A program made the translations under genes and the position numbers. A DNA stretch of 64,000 bases from an uncultured Odoribacter sp. (GTDB lineage Bacteria; Bacteroidota; Bacteroidia; Bacteroidales; Marinifilaceae), in the NCBI GenBank assembly GCA_910578105.1, contig CAJTPD010000001.1, positions 186,001 to 250,000 of the forward strand, written 5' to 3'. Positions 16,891-25,605 of the stretch are shown in pieces. Numbering within the stretch: the first letter of the stretch is position 1; each line of letters opens with the position of its first letter. Under the pieces are notes generated by a model. That model saw only the letters and a list, made by a program, of their open reading frames with translations. It ran no database searches and was not told the DNA's origin.

Positions 16891-17448
16891 TCATATCAGT
16901 TTATCCGGATTTTTTTTGACGAAATCACTCCAGGATTTACAGGTATGGCCTTCTGCGGCGAGTGGGTTACAGCTCTGTAAATGATGACAATAGGCAATAG
17001 CAATGGCATCCGTTTCATCCAGTTGTCCGGTAGTTGTATTTAGGGTCATTAATTTTCCCAACAGGAGTGCGATTTGTTCTTTTGAAGCGGTTCCGGTGCC
17101 TGTTACGCTCATTTTAATTTTCCGGGGTGCATATTCGAATATGGGAATATTCCGTTGTAATGCAGCGGCAATGGCCACTCCCTGAGCTCGTCCCAGTTTG
17201 AGCATGGATTGTACATTTTTTCCGTAAAACTGGGCTTCGATGGCTAACTCATCCGGATGGTAAGTGTCAATTACTTGTAAAGTACGTTTGAATATTCGCT
17301 GCAATTTAATATATGGGTCATGGATTTTGTCCATATCAAGCACTCCCGATACAATTAATTCCGGTTTCCGGTTTTTCCCGGTTACTTTGATAATAGCATA
17401 TCCCATAAAGTTGGTTCCGGGATCGATTCCCATAATTAATCTCTCCAT
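16891..17448 (-). CDS. ruvC: Holliday junction endonuclease RuvC
   Basis: RuvC resolves Holliday junctions by paired nicking after RuvAB migration. The 185-residue protein has the RNase-H-like fold with the four expected acidic residues: D9 in MGIDPGTNFMGYA, E71 in LAIEAQFYGKN, and D144 and D147 in DETDAIAIAYCHH. The GRAQGVAIAAA and YAPRKIKMSVTG segments are standard. It is the last gene of a TPR-DUF4286-ruvC operon, with four bases separating it from DUF4286. It is not adjacent to ruvA, which lies about 14 kb away on the opposite strand. Confidence 0.96.
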   Translation of the reverse strand: MERLIMGIDPGTNFMGYAIIKVTGKNRKPELIVSGVLDMDKIHDPYIKLQRIFKRTLQVIDTYHPDELAIEAQFYGKNVQSMLKLGRAQGVAIAAALQRNIPIFEYAPRKIKMSVTGTGTASKEQIALLLGKLMTLNTTTGQLDETDAIAIAYCHHLQSCNPLAAEGHTCKSWSDFVKKNPDKLI

Positions 17449-17452
17449 CGGG

Positions 17453-17755
17453 TCAAATTTCAGTTAGTACACTACTAAAACAAACGTAACGGTTGGCATA
17501 GTTCTGAATAATTTTCTCTTCTAACTGAGGTAACCAGTTTTCTAAGAAATGGTTTTGCTGTTCTTCCGTGTTAAATATTAATTGTAAAGAATAAGTCTTT
17601 CCGTCGGGTTGGTCAATGGATACTTTTGTGAAAATGGTATCCTGACAAAGCCGGTGTTCCTCTATGACAGCCAGATAGTGTCTTTTTATGAATTCGGTCC
17701 ATTCCCGTTCAATCTCTTCCTGAACAATAAAACTGGTGTTATATATTATTCTCAT
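17453..17755 (-). CDS. DUF4286 family protein
   Basis: A 100-residue cytoplasmic protein of the DUF4286 family, common in Bacteroidetes and of unknown function. Typical features are the opening IIYNTSFIVQEEIEREW and a compact alpha/beta pattern ending in a Phe/Tyr-rich strand. Its start overlaps the stop of the upstream TPR gene (ATGA, 17752-17755), implying translational coupling, and ruvC follows after four bases. I see no catalytic motif. Confidence 0.8.
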   Translation of the reverse strand: MRIIYNTSFIVQEEIEREWTEFIKRHYLAVIEEHRLCQDTIFTKVSIDQPDGKTYSLQLIFNTEEQQNHFLENWLPQLEEKIIQNYANRYVCFSSVLTEI

Positions 17756-19554
17756 ACATCCTGTTCTTTCATTTCCCGGTACAATTTTCCGGCTTCGATA
17801 CTATAAACACTTCCGGGGTATTCGGATACCAGGGTTTTATATAATTCTTTTGCCTGGGGAATCTCTTTTTGCAGCCTTTTTAAATTTGCCAATTGATAAA
17901 TAGCTTCAGCGCGTATATAAGTTTGCTGTGATTCATGTTTTAGTTTTTCCAGGAGTTCTGCGGCATTCCCGTATTGGTTTTGTTGAGTCAGTATTTTTGC
18001 TTTCAGGAGTGTTGTATAATCAGAAATTCCCGGTTCGCTGTTTGCAATCAGGCTGTCCAATACCGGAAGGGCTTCTTTTATTTGTTGTTTATATATCAGA
18101 TATTCGGTTTTTGCCAGTTTTTCCAAATCCTGGTTTTGCTGTTCTTCCCCGTAATTCATGTTGATGAAGTGGGACATTTTGATGGCATCATTTGAAATTA
18201 ATTTGGTTGTAGCACCTTTCAATACATCAAATTGGGCTTTTGCCCAGATTAAATCGCCTGCATAATATGCCAGCCATGCTTTTTTCAATTTTGCTTCATA
18301 GCCGATATTATTGTTAGGATTTGATTTTTCTATCTGAGTATATAAAATGGTGGCTTCCCAGATGTTGTCGGTAAATGTGAGCAGGTCGGCTCTTTTGGAT
18401 TTGATGATACTGAGAGTATTCTGATTCAGCCGGCGGATTGAAGTACTTTTTTCTAAAACACGGTTGGCAGAATCCGGCAGATTCAATTGATAAGCATATA
18501 TATCGGAGAGTAACATACTGATATCTGTATTTCCGGGGGTATATCCGTATTCTTGCAGATATTGTTCGCAATTTTCTGCAATTTTCCGGTATTGTTCTTG
18601 TCCGGATTTGTTCTGTTGGGATTTTTCGTATTCGCAGGTGAGTATTTCTTTCCGGGCAGTTGTATAGAAATTGTTGTTCTCTTTCCCTTTTTCCAGTACT
18701 TTGCGGTAAGCTTCGGCAGCAATTGAATAATCGCCTGTATTGCTGGCATTCCGGGCAATATTGATGAATATGTTTTCTTTATCTTTTATTTTTTGATTGA
18801 GCAGGATGGCATATTGAAGGGCTTGGGGATAATTTTTTTTCTGTGTGGCATACCATACTGCCAGTTCGTCAAATACCGGGTTGTAGTTATTTTGTTTGAA
18901 GATACCGGCTAATCTTTTTTCAATGATATTGTCTACACTATTAATCAAATCATAAGAACGTGCAAAACTGAGTTTGGAGGTAATGTTATTTATTTCACCC
19001 GGCTTTTGTTGTAAAGTCTGAACGAAAAGGTCGAACATGTTTTCGTAATTTCTTTCCATCATGTAATTTTCCCCCAGTTCACTTAAAAAAGCATCCGGTT
19101 GTTTTAGTATTTCCCGGCCCTGCAGATAGGTTTTAATGGCCCAGCCGTATTCCCGGATGTTGCGGAATTTGTTGGCCAGACTTTTGATGTCGCTGGTTGA
19201 AGGGATTAGGTTTTTGATGGCTTTCTCGTAATATTCTTCTGATTTTCTGGTTTTTCCCTGTTGTTCATAGATATATCCTAAGTTCAGGAGGAAATCTTTG
19301 TTTTTGTCATCTGTTTTCAAGTATTTTTTTAATACTTCTTCTGCCTTATCGTATTGCTTACCGTTTATCAGACAAATGATATAATAATCCAGAAAATTAG
19401 AGGAACGGGTACGTTCGTAGAGCCGGAGGAACAATTGTCCTGCTTTATCGTATTCTTTGTTTTGATAATAAGTATATGCTAATTGTGAGTCACTTTGCTG
19501 GGCTTGTGCAAACAGCGGAATCAGAATTATAAACAGAATATATATAAATTTCAT
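17752..19554 (-). CDS. Exported tetratricopeptide-repeat protein
   Basis: A 600-residue protein with an N-terminal signal peptide (MKFIYILFIILIPLFAQAQ), so it is periplasmic or surface exposed. It consists almost entirely of TPR-type helical pairs, for example NKEYDKAGQLFLRLYE near residue 32, KQYDKAEEVLKKYLK near 68, KTRKSEEYYEKAIKNL near 101, and several near the C-terminus ending at PQAKELYKTLVSEYPGS. It is probably a scaffold or protein-binding factor in the envelope; the partners are not evident. It is the first gene of the operon with DUF4286 and ruvC, and a TATATTTG box lies just upstream. Confidence 0.85.
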   Translation of the reverse strand: MKFIYILFIILIPLFAQAQQSDSQLAYTYYQNKEYDKAGQLFLRLYERTRSSNFLDYYIICLINGKQYDKAEEVLKKYLKTDDKNKDFLLNLGYIYEQQGKTRKSEEYYEKAIKNLIPSTSDIKSLANKFRNIREYGWAIKTYLQGREILKQPDAFLSELGENYMMERNYENMFDLFVQTLQQKPGEINNITSKLSFARSYDLINSVDNIIEKRLAGIFKQNNYNPVFDELAVWYATQKKNYPQALQYAILLNQKIKDKENIFINIARNASNTGDYSIAAEAYRKVLEKGKENNNFYTTARKEILTCEYEKSQQNKSGQEQYRKIAENCEQYLQEYGYTPGNTDISMLLSDIYAYQLNLPDSANRVLEKSTSIRRLNQNTLSIIKSKRADLLTFTDNIWEATILYTQIEKSNPNNNIGYEAKLKKAWLAYYAGDLIWAKAQFDVLKGATTKLISNDAIKMSHFINMNYGEEQQNQDLEKLAKTEYLIYKQQIKEALPVLDSLIANSEPGISDYTTLLKAKILTQQNQYGNAAELLEKLKHESQQTYIRAEAIYQLANLKRLQKEIPQAKELYKTLVSEYPGSVYSIEAGKLYREMKEQDV

Positions 19555-19575
19555 GGCTCAAAAACTTATCCGGCA

Positions 19576-19583
19576 CAAATATA
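19576..19583 (-). promoter_or_regulatory. -7 box (TATATTTG) of the TPR-DUF4286-ruvC operon
   Basis: An exact TAnnTTTG match on the minus strand, 22 bases upstream of the TPR gene's ATG, which gives a short leader. Confidence 0.45.
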
Positions 19584-19763
19584 TGCATAAATTGTCAATG
19601 TATGAAACTTTGGCAGCGTTCTGTCAGGGGGAGGCTTATCTGTTGAGCGGTGAGGAGTTTGTGTATTCCGGAAAAGAAACATTCGTCCGGAAAAATTCAG
19701 GTATATGGATGTTTTAATTTTTAAGCTTTGTAAATATTTCCCTTTTTTCTTTTTAGTTTTTCT

Positions 19764-19771
19764 TACTTTTG
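19764..19771 (+). promoter_or_regulatory. -7 box (TACTTTTG) of the MBL-mtnN-luxS operon
   Basis: An exact TAnnTTTG match 58 bases upstream of the metallo-hydrolase ATG. It lies in the divergent intergenic region shared with the TPR operon. Confidence 0.45.
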
Positions 19772-19828
19772 CAAAATTGGTTTTGTACTTTAAATGGGCC
19801 GGGAGGCCGGGAAAAATAAAATTTTTAT

Positions 19829-20467
19829 ATGGAATATAAGATTTTTGTGAACAATCCGTGGCAGGAAAATACGGTGGTTCTGTATGATGAAACGGGAGAA
19901 GCTGCTGTTGTCGATTGCGGGTGTTTCAGCCGGGAAGAAGAAGCAGGGTTGCAGGAATTTCTGGAGTTAAAATCTCTTCGGCCGGTGTTGTTGTTGAACA
20001 CGCATTTGCATCCCGATCATATTTTCGGTAACAATTTTATGAAAGAGGTGTATGGATTGAGTACGAAAGCTGCGCGGGAAGACGATTTTTTGGTGGATGG
20101 TGCGGTGGAGTTTGCCTCTATGCTGGGGATAAAGGGGATTGCCCAGCCTCCGGCTGTCGGTGAATTTCTTCAAGGGGGCGACACCGTTCGGTTCGGACAG
20201 TCAGAAATGGTGGTGATAGCAGTGGGCGGACACTCTCCCGGAGGACTTTGTTTTTACAGTGAACGGGATAAATTACTGCTTTCCGGTGATGTATTGTTTG
20301 TCGGAAGTATCGGTCGTTCGGATTTGCCCGGTGGAAATGGGAAGGATTTGATTGAAGGTATCCGGAAAAAATTGTTTGTACTGCCTGAGGAGGTGAAAGT
20401 TATTCCCGGACATGGACCTGTGACAACCATCGGAGAAGAGAAAAGGCATAATCCTTTTTTTATATAG
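19829..20467 (+). CDS. MBL-fold metallo-hydrolase (glyoxalase-II-like)
   Basis: A 212-residue cytoplasmic metallo-beta-lactamase-fold hydrolase. The metal-binding THLHPDH motif is at residues 58-64, a further histidine sits in GGHSPGG, the bridging aspartate in LLSGDVLF, and the last histidine in IPGHGPVTTIGEE. The short length and absence of a HAGH C-terminal domain place it with small YcbL-type glyoxalase-II-like proteins, which act on glutathione or other thioesters. It precedes mtnN by 24 bases and so probably belongs to the operon with mtnN and luxS. The in vivo substrate is unknown. Confidence 0.88.
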   Translation: MEYKIFVNNPWQENTVVLYDETGEAAVVDCGCFSREEEAGLQEFLELKSLRPVLLLNTHLHPDHIFGNNFMKEVYGLSTKAAREDDFLVDGAVEFASMLGIKGIAQPPAVGEFLQGGDTVRFGQSEMVVIAVGGHSPGGLCFYSERDKLLLSGDVLFVGSIGRSDLPGGNGKDLIEGIRKKLFVLPEEVKVIPGHGPVTTIGEEKRHNPFFI

Positions 20468-20491
20468 ATTAATCATTCATACCGGCAAATA

Positions 20492-21202
20492 ATGATAGGA
20501 ATTATAGTTGCTATGGGGGCAGAGTTTCGTTTGACGGAGGCTTTGCTGGAACACAAAAGAGAAAGTACAGTCGGGGGATTTCGTTTTTTGCAGGGAAAAA
20601 TCGGGGAACAGGAGATTGTGGTGATGCAATCCGGAATCGGTAAAGTTTGTGCTGCGGCAGGGACTATGGAAATGATTACCCGTTGTGCACCTGCTTGTAT
20701 TCTCAATACCGGTGTGGCCGGAGGGATAGATGCTTCTTTGCGGGTGATGGATATGGTGGTAGGCAGAGAAGTTACTTATCACGATGTCTGGTGCGGTGAA
20801 GGAAACGAAATAGGACAAGTGCAGGGGATGCCAGCCCGGTATGCCTGCGATGAGGGTTTGTACAACGCTGCCATGTCTGTGCGGAGTAATATTGCTTTGT
20901 ACGGAGGATTAATATGTAGCGGAGATCAGTTTATCACAGACCGTAACACTCTTGAAAATATAAAGAAGAATTTTCCTGAAGGACTGGCTGTTGATATGGA
21001 AAGCGGGGCCATTGCACAGATTTGTCATATGTATCAGGTTCCGTTTTTAAGTTGCCGTATTGTTAGTGATACTCCGGGACATACTGAAAATCATGCTTTG
21101 CAATATCAGGATTTTTGGACTCTTGCTCCGGAAAAATCATTTGAAGTGTTGAGACAGGTGATTACAAGTGTGATCAGAGAGGGAGCAGGCAGTAAAGTTT
21201 AA
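20492..21202 (+). CDS. mtnN: 5'-methylthioadenosine/S-adenosylhomocysteine nucleosidase
   Basis: MTAN (Pfs) cleaves adenine from S-adenosylhomocysteine and methylthioadenosine, yielding S-ribosylhomocysteine for LuxS. At 236 residues it has normal length. The start MIGIIVAMGAEFRL carries the conserved glutamate. NTGVAGGID near residue 71 and the ribose-binding AVDMESGAIAQICH near 169, followed by SCRIVSD with the catalytic aspartate, are diagnostic. luxS begins 65 bases downstream, so this operon encodes the complete two-step detoxification of SAH to homocysteine with AI-2 precursor release. Confidence 0.95.
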   Translation: MIGIIVAMGAEFRLTEALLEHKRESTVGGFRFLQGKIGEQEIVVMQSGIGKVCAAAGTMEMITRCAPACILNTGVAGGIDASLRVMDMVVGREVTYHDVWCGEGNEIGQVQGMPARYACDEGLYNAAMSVRSNIALYGGLICSGDQFITDRNTLENIKKNFPEGLAVDMESGAIAQICHMYQVPFLSCRIVSDTPGHTENHALQYQDFWTLAPEKSFEVLRQVITSVIREGAGSKV

Positions 21203-21267
21203 TCCGGTTTGCCTGTTGTTGGAATGGATTTATGATGAGTTGAAATTTGCAATAAAATCTGAATTTA

Positions 21268-21750
21268 ATGATGAAAAAAATACCGAGTTTTGCTATAGAC
21301 CATTTGCATTTATTGAGAGGAATATATGTTTCCCGCAAAGATTATCTGGGAGAGCAGGTTGTCACCACTTTTGATATCCGTATGAAAGAACCTAACCGTG
21401 AGCCTGCGTTAGGATACGGAGAATTGCACACCATCGAACATTTGGCAGCCACTTATCTCAGGAATCATCCCGGATACGGAGAGCAGATTGTTTTCTGGGG
21501 ACCTATGGGATGCTGTACCGGAAATTATTTTTTGATGAAAGGAGATCTGGAGGCAAAAGACATTGTGGAATTAATGTGTGATACTTTTCGTTTTATCCGC
21601 GATTTTGAGGGGGAGATTCCGGGGGCTGCTCCGCGGGATTGCGGGAATTATTTGTTGCATAATCTTCCTATGGCAAAGTATGAAGCCGGAAAATATCTGA
21701 GGGAAGTACTCGAAGTTATAGAGGAGAAGAATTTAGTATATCCCCAATAA
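21268..21750 (+). CDS. luxS: S-ribosylhomocysteine lyase LuxS
   Basis: LuxS converts S-ribosylhomocysteine to homocysteine and DPD, the precursor of autoinducer-2. The 160-residue protein has the metal site HTIEH (H54, H58) and C125 in DCGNYLLHNL, and the catalytic-cysteine segment GPMGCCTGNYFLM (C82). Most homologs read GCRTGFY here, so the C83 and N86 substitutions are minor departures next to the active cysteine. An ATG at 21271 is an equally possible start. It is the end of the operon with mtnN. Confidence 0.95.
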   Translation: MMKKIPSFAIDHLHLLRGIYVSRKDYLGEQVVTTFDIRMKEPNREPALGYGELHTIEHLAATYLRNHPGYGEQIVFWGPMGCCTGNYFLMKGDLEAKDIVELMCDTFRFIRDFEGEIPGAAPRDCGNYLLHNLPMAKYEAGKYLREVLEVIEEKNLVYPQ

Positions 21751-21767
21751 TATCCGGGAGCACTTTT

Positions 21768-22007
21768 TTATTTGTTATCGATGGGTTTGTAATTCTGCCG
21801 CTCCAGCCGGTCGGTTGTATTGGCACAATTGATTCCGCGTTCTTTCATGGCTTTGTTTTTGCCGATATGAGTTTCAGGGAATTTGCCATTCTTTTTGATC
21901 AGCATGGTGATTCCCAGACCAATCAGCGCAATGCCCAGCAGAATCGCTACGATAATGAAAACAGTAAATAGCATAATAAGAAGTATTTTATTTATTGTGT
22001 GTGTCAT
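21768..22007 (-). CDS. Small single-span membrane protein
   Basis: A 79-residue protein with one hydrophobic segment (about 9-36) and a hydrophilic C-terminal tail containing GKFPETHIGKNKAMKERGI followed by a cysteine. I recall similar short membrane proteins with a FPxTHxxxNKA-type tail from other Bacteroidetes, but no function is known to me. It converges on luxS with an 18-base gap and has no obvious operon partner. The start at 22007 places the charged residues ahead of the span, as expected. Confidence 0.6.
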   Translation of the reverse strand: MTHTINKILLIMLFTVFIIVAILLGIALIGLGITMLIKKNGKFPETHIGKNKAMKERGINCANTTDRLERQNYKPIDNK

Positions 22008-22100
22008 TCATAATGCAAAGGTAAGGGATAAAAATACAGGATATGTATGCATTTGGTGAAAAAAAAACTTAAATAATAGTTTCTTTCTTAGGATTTTTCT

Positions 22101-22108
22101 ACATTTGA
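22101..22108 (+). promoter_or_regulatory. -7 box (TACATTTG) for PUR copy 2
   Basis: An exact TAnnTTTG match 100 bases upstream of the ATG, implying a leader of roughly 90 bases. A TTTC near 22080 could serve as a degenerate -33 element. Confidence 0.45.
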
Positions 22109-22207
22109 GGCGTAAATCTTTGCTGGCTGTTTTGTGTTAGTTGGTGAATGATATTTATGTGATATGGAGCATATATCAGTAAACATTTCTATATTTAATT
22201 TTGTAAG

Positions 22208-22513
22208 ATGATGGAAGAATACGGAAAAAATGAGGGATTTGATATGAATGATGACCGTGAGGAAATTTATTCAAAGGCTGTAAAAGCCGGTAAAAGAACT
22301 TATTTCTTTGATGTGAAGGCTACACGTAATAGTGATTATTATCTGACCATTACCGAGAGTAAGAAAAAATTTGATAAAGACGGTAATTCAAGTTACGAAA
22401 AGCATAAGATTTTCTTATATAAGGAAGATTTTGAGAAATTTGCCGAAGGCTTGGAAGAGGCTGTTGATGTAGTGAAAAACGCACTTGAAGGTAAGTTGCC
22501 GGAAGAATTTTAA
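22208..22513 (+). CDS. PUR-domain (DUF3276) nucleic-acid-binding protein, copy 2
   Basis: A 101-residue paralog of the PUR protein at 1866-2201. The shared core EEIYSKAVKAGKRTYFFDVK and SDYYLTITESKKK is nearly identical, whereas the N-terminal 15 residues and the C-terminal tail differ; here the tail ends GKLPEEF, without the acidic stretch of copy 1. As with other bacterial PUR proteins, binding to single-stranded nucleic acid is expected. It has its own promoter and intrinsic terminator, so it is an independent transcription unit. An ATG at 22211 is an alternative start. Confidence 0.9.
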   Translation: MMEEYGKNEGFDMNDDREEIYSKAVKAGKRTYFFDVKATRNSDYYLTITESKKKFDKDGNSSYEKHKIFLYKEDFEKFAEGLEEAVDVVKNALEGKLPEEF

Positions 22514-22531
22514 TGAATCAGAAATTGAAAG

Positions 22532-22576
22532 CTAAGGGGGCTGTGGTAATTTAAACATCCTCCTTAGTTTTTGTTT
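22532..22576 (+). terminator. Intrinsic terminator of PUR copy 2
   Basis: CTAAGGGGG (22532-22540) pairs with CCTCCTTAG (22559-22567), with one GU pair, followed by TTTTTGTTTT. It lies 18 bases after the PUR stop codon and ends immediately before the first possible menG start codon. Confidence 0.75.
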
Positions 22577-22607
22577 TATGGTATGCTCCGATTTTATATC
22601 TTTTCCA

Positions 22608-23303
22608 ATGGCTAAGAAAGAGGTTGTACAAGATATTTTTAATGATATAGCCCCCAAATATGATTTGCTGAATCATGTCTTATCCCTGAACATAGATAAG
22701 AGGTGGCGGAAAAAAGCGATGAAATATATCGGGAAAACTCACAAAAATCATTTGCTGGATGTGGCATGTGGTACAGGTGATTTTTCAATTGCAGCCTGGC
22801 GGGCAGGGGTGAAACAGGTTACCGGAGTGGATATTTCTGCCAATATGGTGGAAATTGGCCGTAAGAAAGTCCGGGAGGCAGGCTTGGAACACCATATCGA
22901 TTTGCGGCTCGGGGACTGTGAGCTACTGGAATTTGCGGACAATTCTTTTGATGTGGTGACCGTTGCTTTCGGCGTTCGTAATTTTGAACATCTGGAGGCC
23001 GGACTGAAAGAAATGCAGCGTGTTCTCAAACCAGGGGGAAAGGTTATCATTCTTGAATTTTCTATGCCGGAGCATTTTCCGATGAAACAGTTGTATAAAT
23101 TTTATTTCCGTTTTGTTTTACCGGCGATAGGGGGGTGGATTTCAGGGAATAAAGGTGCGTATACTTATTTGCCGGAATCAGTGATGAAATTTCCTCAGGG
23201 ACATTCTTTTCTGCATATCATGCAATCGTGTGGTTTTGCTTTTCCTGTACAGAAAAAACTTACTTTTGGAATAGCCAGTCTGTATATTGGCGGAAAATCC
23301 TGA
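22608..23303 (+). CDS. menG: Demethylmenaquinone methyltransferase (UbiE/MenG)
   Basis: MenG performs the last step of menaquinone synthesis, SAM-dependent C-methylation of demethylmenaquinone. SAM-binding motif I is LLDVACGTGDFSIAAW; also present are DRLGD-type acidic turns and the UbiE signatures IAPKYDLLNHVLSLNIDKRWR and VAFGVRNFEHLEAGLKEMQRV. I prefer the ATG at 22608 (231 aa) over 22578, because the latter directly abuts the terminator T-run and its ten extra residues do not resemble the family. It converges on menA with a three-base gap, so the two quinone genes face each other. Confidence 0.93.
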   Translation: MAKKEVVQDIFNDIAPKYDLLNHVLSLNIDKRWRKKAMKYIGKTHKNHLLDVACGTGDFSIAAWRAGVKQVTGVDISANMVEIGRKKVREAGLEHHIDLRLGDCELLEFADNSFDVVTVAFGVRNFEHLEAGLKEMQRVLKPGGKVIILEFSMPEHFPMKQLYKFYFRFVLPAIGGWISGNKGAYTYLPESVMKFPQGHSFLHIMQSCGFAFPVQKKLTFGIASLYIGGKS

Positions 23304-23306
23304 ATT

Positions 23307-24206
23307 TTAAATCATAAATCCTGTTCCTCCCGCCAGGGCAAACAGCAAAGTGGAGAGGGAAAGCACTTTTAACTGTGGGTCTAATTCCCGTCCCCGGGAT
23401 TTGGATATTTGTTGTAAATGGATTATAAAAAGCGGAAGGGTGAGCAGGAACAAAAAATGTGATATTTTGAAACCCTGTAAAAGCACGTAGCCGGTCATGG
23501 TCAGAAATGCTCCGACAATCAGGCAGAAATGATAGATTTTTGCTTTGCGGATGCCTATTAATACCGGAATAGTATATTTTTTGCAGGCTTTGTCATTTTC
23601 AATATCACGCATATTATTCAGGTTCAATACACCGGCAGAAAGAAAACCTATTGCCGCAGCCGGTAAAAAGATAGCAGGGTCGAGCAGATGTGCCATTAAA
23701 AACCAGGAACCCGCAACGCTCAGTAGGCCGAAAAATAAAAATACAAACAAATCACCCAAGCCATGATAACCGTAGGCACCTTTACCTACCGTGTATTTGA
23801 TAGCTGCTATGATGGCTGTTGTTCCCAGAAAAAGCATAATCATTCCGTCCCGGGTGCACAAACTGCTGAAGGCCGTATATACAAGGGCAATACCGGAACA
23901 GGCAGATAAGATGATAAATACAATGATGGCGTGCTTGAATTCATTGATACTGAGAGCTCCCGATTGTATACTCCGGATAGGTCCCAGACGCCTGGCATTA
24001 TCGGTGCCTTTTTGCAAATCACCCAGTTCATTGGCCAGATTGGATAATATTTGCAGACAGAGTGTGGTGGCAACTGCCAGCAAGAAGGGGAGGATTTGAA
24101 AAAATCCCCGGGCAGAAGCAAGCAATGTACCCAGCAAAATTCCGGATAAAGACAAGGGTAAAGTACGCAGTCTGAAACTGGCTATATAATATTTGGTCTT
24201 ATTCAT
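23307..24206 (-). CDS. menA: 1,4-dihydroxy-2-naphthoate polyprenyltransferase MenA
   Basis: MenA attaches the polyprenyl chain to dihydroxynaphthoate in the membrane, giving demethylmenaquinone, the MenG substrate. The 299-residue protein has eight or so hydrophobic spans. The first aspartate-rich prenyl-diphosphate site appears as NLANELGDLQKGTDNARRLG (about residues 61-80) and the second as LNLNNMRDIENDKACKK (about 194-210). The family's early SFRLRTLPLSLSGIL segment is present. It ends three bases from the end of menG on the other strand. Confidence 0.93.
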   Translation of the reverse strand: MNKTKYYIASFRLRTLPLSLSGILLGTLLASARGFFQILPFLLAVATTLCLQILSNLANELGDLQKGTDNARRLGPIRSIQSGALSINEFKHAIIVFIILSACSGIALVYTAFSSLCTRDGMIMLFLGTTAIIAAIKYTVGKGAYGYHGLGDLFVFLFFGLLSVAGSWFLMAHLLDPAIFLPAAAIGFLSAGVLNLNNMRDIENDKACKKYTIPVLIGIRKAKIYHFCLIVGAFLTMTGYVLLQGFKISHFLFLLTLPLFIIHLQQISKSRGRELDPQLKVLSLSTLLFALAGGTGFMI

Positions 24207-24256
24207 GTTTATCTGTTTGTATAGAATAAAAGCATCTGCCGGATTTATGTATTAAA

Positions 24257-24305
24257 AAGAAGAAACTGTCCAAAAATTTCTTTTTGGACAGCAACTTCTT
24301 TCAGG
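24257..24305 (-). terminator. Terminator of the methylmalonyl-CoA decarboxylase operon
   Basis: The inner stem CTGTCCAAAAA (24266-24276) pairs with TTTTTGGACAG (24281-24291) around a four-base loop. An outer stem, AAGAAG with CTTCTT (24257-24262, 24295-24300), follows. Read on the minus strand it ends in a T-run, directly after the beta-subunit stop codon. Confidence 0.8.
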
Positions 24306-24315
24306 TTTTATTGTT

Positions 24316-25593
24316 TTATCCTAAGAAAGATAATAAGATTCCGGCAGCAACGGCCGAGCCGATGACCCCTGCTACATTGGGACCCATGGCGTGCATCAGC
24401 AGGAAGTTACCAGGATTGGCTTCCTGACCTACATTTTGTGAGACACGGGCTGCCATCGGAACGGCAGAAACACCGGCCGAACCGATTAACGGGTTAATCT
24501 TGTTTTTCAGGAACAGGTTCATGAACTTAGCCAGAAGTACACCTCCTGCAGAACCTATACTGAAAGCCAGAATACCAATCAGCAGGATAGCTAAGGTCTG
24601 GTAGTTCAGGAAAGCTGACGCCGTAGCTGTAGCACCGACAGAAATTCCGAGGAAAATAGTTGTGATATTCATCAGCTCGTTTTGCACTGTTTTGCTCAGG
24701 CGTTCCACTACGCCACTTTCCCGCATCAGATTACCTAACATCAGGCAGCCGATTAGCGGGGCTGCGGACGGTAACAGCAGCGATACGAATACGGTAACGA
24801 CAATCGGGAAAACGATTTTTTCCGTTTTCGATACTTTCCGTAATTGCTGCATAACGATTTCCCGTTCTTTCTGTGTGGTCAGCATTTTCATGATGGGGGG
24901 TTGGATAACCGGCACCAAAGCCATGTAAGAGTATGCGGCTACGGCAATCGGTCCCAATAAATTCGGTGACAGTTTGGAAGTCAGGTAAATAGCTGTCGGT
25001 CCGTCTGCACCGCCGATGATACCAATAGACCCGGCTTCCGCGTAATTAAATCCGATGGCCAATGCTCCCAGGAATGTAGCAAAGATACCGATTTGTGCGG
25101 CAGCTCCCAGGAGGAAGCTTTTCGGATTGGCCAACAGCGGACCGAAATCGGTCATTGCCCCGACGCCAATGAAGATGATACATGGATAAATACCTAATTT
25201 AACGCCTAAATAAATGTAATCCAGTAATCCCACATTGTTTGCGTCCGCGAAATTGGCCCAGTGAATGTGACCACCTTCAAAAAGCTCTGCATGATAAAGG
25301 CCTGCGCCCGGCAGATTGGTCAGCAACATACCGAAAGCGATGGGCAATAACAACAGGGGTTCGAATTTTTTTACGATGGCAAGATAGAAAAGCAGGCATG
25401 CAACACCTATCATCACCAGACACAACCAATTGTTATTCTCAGCAAGGCGTGAGAAGCCTGTATCGTTCAAAAACTTTAAGATGCTTCCTTCCAAATCGAC
25501 TTCTTCAGCACTGGCTGCAAACGGGGTTATAAGCAAGCCCGCGAGTGCAGCTATCCTGAAAAGATAATTTTTAATTTGTTTCATGTTCAACAA
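24316..25593 (-). CDS. Na+-translocating decarboxylase beta subunit
   Basis: The beta subunit (OadB/MmdB/GcdB family) removes CO2 from carboxybiotin and couples this to Na+ export across the inner membrane. The 425-residue protein has a hydrophobic leader and about nine spans. Signatures are GVGAMTDFGPLLANPKSFLLG, the Na+/carboxybiotin loop GIIGGADGPTAIYLTSKLSP, and the conserved SAGVSAVPMAARVSQNVGQ near residue 370, followed by NFLLMHAMGPNVAGVIGSA. It is the last gene of the operon with epimerase, carboxyltransferase, gamma/delta and biotin-carrier genes, so the methylmalonyl-CoA version is the natural assignment. Confidence 0.94.
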   Translation of the reverse strand: MLNMKQIKNYLFRIAALAGLLITPFAASAEEVDLEGSILKFLNDTGFSRLAENNNWLCLVMIGVACLLFYLAIVKKFEPLLLLPIAFGMLLTNLPGAGLYHAELFEGGHIHWANFADANNVGLLDYIYLGVKLGIYPCIIFIGVGAMTDFGPLLANPKSFLLGAAAQIGIFATFLGALAIGFNYAEAGSIGIIGGADGPTAIYLTSKLSPNLLGPIAVAAYSYMALVPVIQPPIMKMLTTQKEREIVMQQLRKVSKTEKIVFPIVVTVFVSLLLPSAAPLIGCLMLGNLMRESGVVERLSKTVQNELMNITTIFLGISVGATATASAFLNYQTLAILLIGILAFSIGSAGGVLLAKFMNLFLKNKINPLIGSAGVSAVPMAARVSQNVGQEANPGNFLLMHAMGPNVAGVIGSAVAAGILLSFLG

Positions 25594-25605
25594 TTTTACG
25601 GTAAA

